From positions 829,001-893,000 of the forward strand of contig OU696576.1 of assembly GCA_916048095.2 (NCBI GenBank): DNA of 64,000 bases. Direction: 5' to 3'. The notes under the pieces are model-generated. The model saw only the letters and a program-made list of their open reading frames with translations, made no database searches and had not been told where the DNA came from. Source of the stretch: Sacculina carcini. Its lineage: Eukaryota > Arthropoda > Thecostraca > Sacculinidae. Position numbers and translations under genes: made by a program. Positions 51,701 to 63,100 of the stretch are shown piece after piece. Each line of letters opens with the position of its first letter. Positions within the stretch are counted from its first letter, which is position 1.

Positions 51701-54031
51701 TGGAAATGATCATATGGAAATGATCGTATGGAAATGATCATATGGAAATGATCGTATGGAAATAATCGTATGAAAATGATCGTATGGAAATGATCGTATG
51801 GAAATGATCATATGGAAATGATCGTATGGAAATGATCATATGGAAATGATCGTATGGAAATGATCGTATGAAAATAATCGTATGGAAATGATCGTATGGA
51901 AATGATCGTATGGAAATGATCTTATGGAAATGATCGTATGGAAATGATCGTATGAAAATGATCGTATGGAAATGATCGTATGGAAATGATCGTATGTAAA
52001 TGATCGTATGGAAATAATCGTATGGAAATGATCGTATGGAAATGATCTTATGGAAATGATCGTATGGAAATGATCTTATGGAAATGATCGTATGGAAATG
52101 ATCTTATGGAAATGATCGTATGGAAATGATCTTATGGAAATGATCGTATGGAAATGATCTTATGGAAATGATCGTATGATGCAACGTACGAGTATTGCAG
52201 CGAGTCACGCACTCCTGGTAGAATGTGCGCGTGACAACAGACAAACAGTCTTCGCTGGTGATGAGCACATAGGCGAGCGTGGGCACTGTGTAGATCTGCA
52301 CCGACAGACTGGTTACGCTGTCACTGTGGTTGTGATCGTCACACATGAAATCGCGCATCAAATTCGGGTACAACCGTGTGAACGTCTGCATGACAAAAAA
52401 ACACACACAAACATACATAAACACACACAAACATACACACATACACGGACGAGTTAAGAGAAGAGTGTAATTGAAAAACGTGTGTGTGTGTGTGTGTGCA
52501 TGTTTGTAGGCAATTAGTAAACAACAAAAAATCGCCCATAAAACTAGAAAATGAAGTAGACAAACGAACTTGCATTGAATAACATCAATATATTTTATCA
52601 GCAGTTGTTTGAAAGACTCCATAGCGAGACAAGCCAGCTAGACAGAATGCTAGTGAATAGACGGTGACCTTGGCGAACACTTTCTTGCTGTCATTTTCCA
52701 TGAGCATGCCCTGAATAAGCAGCAGATGCCACTGGTTGCGCGCCTGTTTCCACAACAATGTGTCGCCCTTCATCACACGCTCCAACAACGGTCCATCGGC
52801 CGCAGGCTGCCATCACATTTACAACAACAACAACAGCATGATGATGAGCAGAAAAACCCATGGTTCGTAACTCATCGTTCGTGAACAGACGGAAAATGGC
52901 ATAATGAAACAATGAGACAGGCAATGACAAATACGAAAATGTGACAAGACAATAATGGCAAAAAGACAATACAAAATGGACAAACAAAACAAATAGAAGA
53001 CAATGAAACAAGACATAAATATAAAAGGAAAAGAAGGACAATGTAGCAAGTGGTGTCCCAAAAATAGACACGCTATAGAAATACTCGTTCAAGCAAACAT
53101 TGATTTGATACCATTGTGAATATGGACAATAATCACACATTAGCACACACACACACACCTCGGTAACAATTTGGGCAAACAGTGTTTTGAAGCCGTCCAC
53201 TTCCTCGATAAGTTTCTTGAGCCAGAGCAACAATCGCATGGCGAACGTCTGGTGCGCCACCACATGTGTGTGCATCACGAGGACCTTGTAAGGCCGACTA
53301 TACAGCCGACTGGAGTGAGTGTCAAACACCTGCTTGGCGCGATTACACGTCTGACAAGACACAGACAAACACACATACACACATACACACACAGCAAGTG
53401 TGAGAGATAATAAACACACACACACACGATTTGTAAAGATGCAAACACACACACACAGAAAAATTATGCGCATTTGAACACAGCAGTAGTGGAAAGGCTA
53501 ATGTTCGCGTGAATTTCACGGCCCCGGCTGACACACAGCAGGTCCGGCCGCCACACACAGGTTATCTCGCAGTCACGGCCAATAAAGAAAACTGCACGGC
53601 TGCGCGCACACGAAACCCGCCCTGTGGCAATTGGGCTATCTCTTTAAGAAACGAACCCAACCGTTTCACCTCGCCAGGGAATCGAACCCTGGAGCTCTCG
53701 TGCACAGCGCAAGCGTCTTAGCCACTCGGCTACGAGGCGGACAAACAGACACAGAGCCACTTTTGTGTGGACTCTTCACGGGGAAACTCGTATGAAACCT
53801 CGAGAGAAGGGATTTGGTGGCAACTTAACAGCCGGAATAAGCGTATGAAGTCACAAGCTTATAGAGTATACCTAGAGTACTTCATGTACTGCAAGGCAGC
53901 GCCGATACCAAGATTGAAAGCACACGCAGGGAGTAGGCATAACTGCACAGCTGAGATTGGGAGACAAAATCCAACCAGAAAAGACACACAAACAATATCC
54001 ACTGCATAAACTAGATGAGCTCCTGTGTGCA

Positions 54032-54081
<50 letters not shown>

Positions 54082-54674
54082 TGTGTGTGTGTGTGTATGT
54101 CAGTGTGTACGTGTGTCAGTGTGTGTGTGTGTGTGTCAGTGTGTGCGTGTGTGTATGTCAGTGTGTACGTGTGTCAGTGTGTGTGTGTCAGTGTGTGTCA
54201 GTGTGTTTGTGTGTGTCAGTGTGTGTCAGTGTGTGTCAGTGTGTGTGTGTGTGTGTGTGTGTGTGTCAGTGTGTGTGTGTGTATCAGTGTGTGTGTGTGT
54301 TTGCAGGTAGACACCTGAAAGTCGCCACATTTGACAATACACCGGCCGACGCGATCAATGATCGTGGCGTAATCGACGGCATCACGCTGCGAACAATCAA
54401 CCGCCCTGCGCAAACACTCAATCACCTGCCCAACACACACACACACACAGACACACACACACACATGTGTGTATGTGTATAGATGCATATACACAAATAA
54501 GAAGCACACTTTTCCAATTGGAAATATATGTGTGGAATAACTTAGGAAGGAATATTAGTAGAACAAAACCGAGCTTTCAGAATCGAAGTTCAAGAAATAA
54601 TTGAATAACGAACGTTACAGCGACAAGAGCCACCTAAACTGGCCCGACTTCTATTCCTCCACACAGTGCACACA

Positions 54675-54715
<41 letters not shown>

Positions 54716-55871
54716 ATCCCCACCTGATCGAAGGTGTGAGTCTCATCGTTGTAGAAGACGGTGGTGTAGAGCGGAGGCTGAAACATGCCGGCGCCAGCCA
54801 GAAACTCATCTTCCTCGCCATCATCCTCATCATCGTGATGATGTCCGGCCGCCGCCGCTGTCATCGATGAGGTGACAGAGGCAGGAGTCGTGCCGGCCGC
54901 GTCCATCGGCCGACGCAGATCATGCGGCAGGTCCATGCTGTTGTCGTGAGTCAGCACGTCGAGGGCGTAGTTGAGCGCCGCGGCAAACACCGCACGAGCC
55001 CGCCGTACCACCTATTCAAATGGTCAAAGGTTAAATGCCTAAGTGACAGCTGCTACACGGGAAAAAGTCGAAGCTTATGAACACACACAGGTGTGTCCCG
55101 TGCAGCTCGCTGCCACCGCAGAACCGACCCTCTCCACGCTATGACTCCACAGGGACGTAAGACGTATTAGAGAGGGCCACCTCCCCAGAATGCATGACAC
55201 AACTCATGACTGATATCTGGTACCATCATTTACTGCTGGGTGGACAGGGGCTGTGGGATTGTAGAATTCGCCCAACGAAATTCTATTAACATTCATCCAC
55301 ATACATTATATCTGACATTTCACGAATGCAGTCACTGATAGTTAAAGAAATGGTTATCACAAATATTCTGTATGGCTTGGTGTAAGTGGAAAACGCGCGT
55401 GTTATTGTATACGTAGTTAAGTATACAGCAAAAACGCCTGTTAAATTATAAAAAATCATAATAACAATTCGAACTGTGATAAAATGTGTATTGTGTGAAA
55501 TGCGAGTGTTGTATCTGAAGTGTGTGTTTTGTAGAACATTAAACGACAATGTAATCGCAAGTGGTTGAAATAACATTGCACCTGTATGGGGAACTTGGCC
55601 AGCGCCCCGGCGGCTGCGGTCGGTGTGGGTGCCGATGTGGCAGCGGCTGCAACCGATGCATCATCATCCTTGTTGCAGTGCAATGTGGACGTGGGCGATG
55701 CAACAGCGACGGCGGCGGCAGCTGCAGTATGTATTGAGCAAGCGGCACCGTCGCGCCAGGCCTCGCGATCACCACAGTCACAATAACCACCGCCCACGGA
55801 CTGGTTCATCTTGTATCTATACCACACATCACGCATTCACACACACACACACATGAGCATACACATGAATA

Positions 55872-55907
<36 letters not shown>

Positions 55908-56254
55908 TACACATACAGACAGGTACACTTACACATGAACAAGCACACAAGCACATGTGTGTGTGTCAGTGTACCTGTCTGTATGTGTAATTGTGTGTAT
56001 GTGTTAGTGTGTGTGTGATAGTGTGTGTTTGTGTGTTAGTGTGTGTATGTTAGTGTGTGTGTGTTAGTTAGATTTTTGAGACACAAACAAATATATTTAC
56101 AAACGCGTGCACATATTAACAATACTACAATACAATGGAGGCGGCGTTGCCACGAATGACGGCCAGGCTTATTCGCTGTGTGTTAGTGTGTGTGTGTGTG
56201 TGTGTGTTAGTTTTTGTATGTTAGTGTATGTGTGTTAGTTTGTTAGTGTCTGTG

Positions 56255-56295
<41 letters not shown>

Positions 56296-57238
56296 TAGTG
56301 TATGAGTAATAGTGTATGTTAGTGTGTGTGTGTGATAGTGTGAGTGTGTGTTAGTGTGTGTATGTTAGTGTGTGTGTGTGTTAGCCTCTGTGTGTATGTG
56401 TTAGTGTGTGTGTGTGTGAGTGATAGTGTGTGTATGTTAGTGTGTGTTAGTTTGTGTGTGTGTGTGTGTGTGTTAGTGTGAATGCGTGCTAGTGTGTGAA
56501 TGTTAGTGTGAGTGTATGTGTGTGTAGTAATAGTGTGTGTATGTGTTAGTGTATGTGTGTTAGTGTGAGTGTGTGTATGTGTTAGTGTGTGTGTGTATGT
56601 GTTAGTGTGTGTGTATGTTAATGTGTGTTAATGTGTGTGTGTGTGTGTGTGCGTTAGTGTGCTAATGTGTGTGTGTGCTGGTGTCTGTGTGTACGTGTTA
56701 GTGTGTAAATGTTAGTGTGTGTCAGTGTCAGTGTGTTCGCGTGTGTCAGTGTCAGTGTAAGTGTTCGCGTGTGTGTCAGTGTTAGTGTGTCAGTGTTAGT
56801 GTGTGTATGTCGTGGAACCTGTGGTGTTGGTGAATGGACGCTTTGAAGCAATCACGACACAACACACACGTACTGTCTTGACCACAGTGTGTGTTAGTGT
56901 GTGTGTCAGTGTTAGTGTATTAGTGTATTAGTGTTAGTGTGTGTATGTCGTGGAACCTGTGGTGTTGGTGAATGGACGCCTTGAAGCAATCACGACACAA
57001 CACACACGTACTGTCCTGACCACAGTCGCGACAACTGTATGTCGCCTCGCCCATGCGAAATACCTTGCCACACAGCGGCGCCGGCGTCGTCAATGTCTTC
57101 AAGTGCTGAACACACACACACACACACACATACACAGACACAAACACACATAGACACATACATAATGCAGCAGAATGCAAGCGTCATTGCATTTCTAAAT
57201 TCCGAACTTGGTGCGATTATTGTCGCTAGTATATGAAT

Positions 57239-57273
<35 letters not shown>

Positions 57274-59043
57274 TGAGCACATATTGCACATATGAACGTA
57301 CACACAGATACACAGACACAAACATATGAGCACACACACACACACACAAACATAAATGAGTACACGAGCACATACATACACAAACGCAGGCATACATATG
57401 GACACACATACACATACGCAGACATACATATGGACACACAAATACGTATAACGCACATGCACGCAAAAACAAACAAAACAAACACACACGCACATTTCAA
57501 TTATTAAATCATTTATATAACGCAATTCACACATTACGACTCAAACGCGCAAGAAATATACCTACGTTCATATACACGCGGAGAGATTAACACACACATA
57601 AGTATAGGACACACACACACGCATACATACAAATAGCAGCGCTGTGATTGGCACGAACCTCGAGGGTTTCGGTGGGATTCTCCACAAGAATGAACAGCTT
57701 GAGCGTGTCAAAGAAGACGGCTTGTGCCAGAGCGTCGTCAAATGTCACATGCAAAAAGTTGGTGCGCTCATTGGGTGCGAATATGCGCGGTACGTGCAGC
57801 CTCCAGTACTCGCTGTTTCAACACACACACATACACACACACATACACATTTTCATCTCGTTCGTTCAAACCAAGCCAAGCTTGGGTCGCTAAGATTTTG
57901 CCTATAATATATGATAATTATTTAGCGTAATGATTAAAAAACATGATGAATAGTGTTAGCAGATTATGATTAAATTAAATTACGATTAAAAGCATAGTAA
58001 TTGCATTCATGAACGTAAATAAAATTCACATATCCATATATACCATTTATATTAGTATATCTACGTAGAATTGCTTTGTGCAAAATTTTGGCTCGCGGCC
58101 AAAAGGTTCAAGAGCAACTACACTGAACCATAAATACAGCGCAATTAATACACGACGTCTCGAATGCGTTGTATAAATATTTTACACAAACACATGCACT
58201 AATTCAGGTACACATTCACGTTTTGACATAAGCACACGACAATATAATACGAACACACACATACAGAATGTTCATAATTTTACCAAATGTATGAAGATGG
58301 AGAATGATAGCTGAGAAACGTTACAAAACATACAGGACAGGTATGAACATATAGAGTATAGTTGCTCATATTTAGTAGGGTGATCATACGTCCTCTTTTA
58401 CCCGAACATGCACTGTTTTTGGGGCCTGTCCGCCTTCTTTTTGTGAAATCATTCAAATATAAGGGATTTATATAGTTTCAGTAGTTAATTCCATATGTTC
58501 CCTCTGCCAGTGTATAATGCATTGGTCCGTGTTCAAACAGGGTCAATGAGAACATTTTCCCTGCCGTATAAACACGTCAATTTTCAATAAAATGTCATTT
58601 ACCAATACAAAATTGTTCTCACAAAAGTGTCGTCATTTTAGAGATTCGGAACATGATAAGTCCATGTCTCGCCAAGCCCTCACACCTTTTTCCTTAGCCC
58701 TCACCGGAGAAAACCTGGCGCCGCCACTGCCCCACATCAGACATGTTGTCCCAGCAACATGCACCTGGTTATTTTCCAAATACGACACGCTCTGTCAGAA
58801 TAAAAGTTATATTTGACAACTTCACTCCGACTTACAGCACACAACCGTGCAATGGTGCACCAACGAAAAAAACACTTGAAAAACATCTGCCAATGATAGC
58901 GTACACATACACACAAACACACACACACACACTTGCATTGCAACCAGGCGAACATTTCATTTGTTGGCTCATCAGTGAATCACGCTATCTATCTGTACCC
59001 TGCACTAGAATATTTTGTCTGTCAACAACGTGTGTTTGTGCTC

Positions 59044-59082
<39 letters not shown>

Positions 59083-60126
59083 TGCTCGCAAGTGTGTATG
59101 TGTGTGTGTGTGTGTGTGTGTTTGTGTGTGTATTGAGAGAGACAGACAGGGTCAAAACACTGTCTGAAAACGTGCACGTTGGCTAAACGTTAACATGACA
59201 TTATTGAGCGCAAAAATCGTGCTGCAATATACGCTGTAATTGCAATATTGTAGAACATGCATCGCAATATACACATTGCATGTTCGTTGCTGAAATAATT
59301 ACCAATAAAGGCTATAATAACATTGTGATAACGTATGCCCTATTATTACGTATTTGACCTTTGTATGACCGTTTATGATTGCGTCACTAAATCATCACAC
59401 ACGAATCACAACCTTGAACACTGAACAACGAAAATGACAAACATACACGAATAACGTCAAATATATCACACTTGCTTGCTGCAGTTATATCGGTTTGATA
59501 AAATTTTACACACATTTTGAGAAATCATCAGACAATAATTTCTGCTAATAATTAAACACAATATCGGTCATTTATATTTTAACAGAGAATATGTTGATGA
59601 AATTATATGTAAGGAAATTATCGACCTGCGTATGAAAAAACAGTGCGTATGTATTCGTCAGAATAGATATGAACAATGACCGCCAATTACCAAATATTAC
59701 CAAGAAAATACAACAATTAAACAAGAAGTTCTAAACAGCAGAGGTGTCAATACCCTTGGAGATATGGGACCGGGAGTCTAGGATTACATTTCTGCGTGCT
59801 GCTAAAAATCATCAATGGTTTATAGATAAAAACATTATCAATGGCTATGTAATTTCTCAAGTAATCTAAAGTACAGTAAATTCAAGCGATCGAAACATAC
59901 TGGCAAATAATAGGATTGGTGATAATTATTTGAACAGTCATGTAAAGTCAGGGGTATGTAACCATATTCGACAATCTATTGGCGGTATGAAAATATAGAA
60001 TGATGAGTAATCTTCTATGCTATTACACAGCGAGTATCCATGTACTCAAGTATTTACATCGCCGCAATCACATGTGTGTGTGTGTGTGCATATACCACAT
60101 CGTTGATGGCATATGTTTATGCACTA

Positions 60127-60166
<40 letters not shown>

Positions 60167-63100
60167 GACAGACACACACACACAAGAGCCATTTTGTAGC
60201 AAGTCTGGAATTTGACGGCAAAAGCCCGCTTAACAAGAAAATCTGTCTGAACGAATAGTGTGGAAATGACTTGTCTTTGCATTCTATGCGACCAATATGT
60301 AACATTTGTCTCGGCTAAAAATAAACCAGCATTTACAATGCAAACTATCCAATAATCTGAGAAATATTCAACGCAATTAGATTTAGCCAGGTGTCAGTGA
60401 TTGAGCGTGAGTGGTACATAATGTCAGTATATAAGCGTAGAGTGTGGTTGGTGCGAGAGAGATGGCATGTTTTAGTAGGCGGCACAAGAACTGCTCAAAA
60501 TGTTGAATTATCGCTATATCTGACTCACATTTCTCAATATACTATTTCATATTTTCTAATTTAGTCTCAAATAACTAATTGAAGACAAGGTCGATTAAAA
60601 ATATTGATCTTCTCCGATTAGATGACTGGAAGCATGCACTATTATAAGAGGTTCGTGTTTTCAGCTATATCAACATATGAACTTGTTAATTCCCTATTAC
60701 AGTCGTGTTGAAACACACACATTCTCTTGCGGCTAAATGACCCACAATCATACATGGTTGTGGCAGTAAAAACTTGACTAAGAACTGTACCGCCCCGAGC
60801 GACAGAGCTAAGCCACTGACGACGAGGTATTGGCTTATGCGTTCAGTCCCAACTAATTTCACATGCGATCTTTGCTGTTAGCTCAAGGAGACGGCATGCA
60901 TGTATAAACAAACGTAATAACGGAGCACATACACAAACACACACACACACACTGAACGGTACAACGATGAAACACATAACACACAACATACACGGACATT
61001 CACTTCAGCCAAGCTCGTATCGTGAAAAAAAAACACTAGAGAAATGCACAGAAAAACGCAACTAATTAAGTCATATAAAAACGCACACACAATAATTGTG
61101 CACACAAACACGCACAGACCAGGCGCGGATCAGGAAATATTCTCCCTGGGGGGTTGAATGTTTAGTGTAGTTGTTCAGATTCAATATTTCAATATTGACC
61201 TTCCATTTTCCCTTCATTCACCATAATTTTTACAAATTTTTACACATTCACTAGTGTTATTACAACTGTTTCATTTTGTCGAATAAACACGCATGTGTTT
61301 CTATTCTCATGTGTTTATATTCCGCGGTGTCGTACAATGAGAATGAGTATAATTTTAAGTGTAATTTTGAGCACGTCCGTTCCCTCCTGGCCAGGAGCGG
61401 AGCCAGGAATTTTCCGGTGGGGGCTGAGGAAAAGATACCGCGGCCTAGCGAAACATGAGGAGCAACACTCGAAATGTTCATGGTAATAATTTTTAGTGGA
61501 CTAAGGAGGCTTGGCACATTTTTACGGGGCTTCAGTTCCTCAAGCCTGGCGCCGCCACTGTTCCTGCCTAAGTGCTCGACACACACATATATATATACAT
61601 ATACAATGACACCAGATTGAGTCGTGTAGTGCACGCATTTCATCACACATACACATCGTACAATTCGAACGAAACATCAGCAATCCAGGTGGTGACAAGT
61701 TAGTAAGTTAGTAAGTTAGTAAGTTAGTTGATAGAGCCAGCATCACAGCACACACATTGGCTGCCTCGATTATGTGGTCCATTATTGCAACAACGCAGTG
61801 CAAAAATGAAACAAATTGATACTGCCGTTTGATTTGACTTGAACAATATCATTGCAGCGCCATGTAATGCGGTTTTCTGATGCACAACATTTACATTCGA
61901 AAGCCTAGTCAAAATCCCAGGTTGAAATTCATGAAAGTGAAAAACGATTCCACGCAATTATTTCGTACTTTTTTCATGTTTGAAAGCCACAAGGTATTTG
62001 CTTTGTGATCGAATGTACATGTATCCTGTAAGTGTCATGTAAGGTACAAGGTATTCAAGGTACATGTACAAGGTATGTAAGGTACATGTATCATGTAAGG
62101 TACAAGGCATTTGCAGTATTGATCGAAGGTACATGATACATCGTCAAAGCCGCAATAAAACAGCAATGACAAAAAACAGAAAATTAAGCCGTATCAATGC
62201 GGATCTCGAAATAGCACGAGGAAAATCACACACAGACACACACAGACACACAAACGTCGGCGGCCAAATGTCACAGTGACTTGCGTTTCCATATCAGCAA
62301 AATATTCACTTGAAAATTATAAACTTAAATATGAATTAGATTCAAAAACTTATTTCCAACTGAATTATAACTGAAGCTGAGCAGAAATTTTATATAAGTA
62401 TATGAGAAGTACAAAAAACGAGTGTAGATTTTGGGTGATACAACTCAAATACAGATGAAATAAACTCGCTTTTCAGAATGTTCAGGTATTCATATCAAGC
62501 TTATGCCCAGTTGTAGCTGATAATTCGGTTGAAAGTAATTGTTATATGTTTGACATTAACTTTCATCATACCTAAAATATGACAACTTGAGCATATTTTC
62601 ATTATGATTACAATTATTTGAATAAAATGGCGATATGACAAGACAGCGTGAACGTTATAAACTGCATAGTTGCTACCCCAATGAATCTTGACCAGTAACA
62701 GATACACAGAGAGAAAAGCAATAACATTAGAAAAACACACACTGAAAACGACAAGTCTTATGCAATAAACGACATCAAACTATACGATTCAATGGTCCAC
62801 AAATGTTCAAAAAATGATCAAAATGGGAACGTTGTGTGCAGTTATTAAAAGTTTAGTACTATTGGAAATGAGTAAATTCCACTGAAAACTTGCATGTTCT
62901 ATCTTGCTTGTGTTTTGATACATTCCGTTAGTCGTGTCTCTGTTCTGTGTAGTGTGCGCTATAGTAAATATATGTTGTTGTTGAGTGCATACCATGCAAA
63001 AAACGCTACGGTCGGGACGGGCCGCTTAAATTAGGGCTCAATCTGCATATAGACTCGCTTCGGATGTAATTGTTTCACAAGTCAAGTAACAGTAACAATA

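Noticed and set aside
49945..51713. Long minus-strand ORFs with a 14-residue repeat ([14 protein letters not shown])
   Set aside because: They come from the 14-bp minisatellite. Three units span 42 bases, so every minus frame reads the same stop-free cycle.
50043..52177. CRISPR-like regular array
   Set aside because: The units are contiguous 14-mers with no unique spacers, in an animal intron. It is a minisatellite.
53667..53740. Functional tRNA-Ser/Leu gene
   Set aside because: The acceptor stem is only partly paired and a non-tRNA body is attached.
39489..57534. Many long ORFs reading CVCVCV or THTHTH, seemingly Cys- or His-rich proteins
   Set aside because: They are translations of (GT)n/(CA)n microsatellites in the UBR introns. 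Only the parts overlapping phase-consistent exons are coding.
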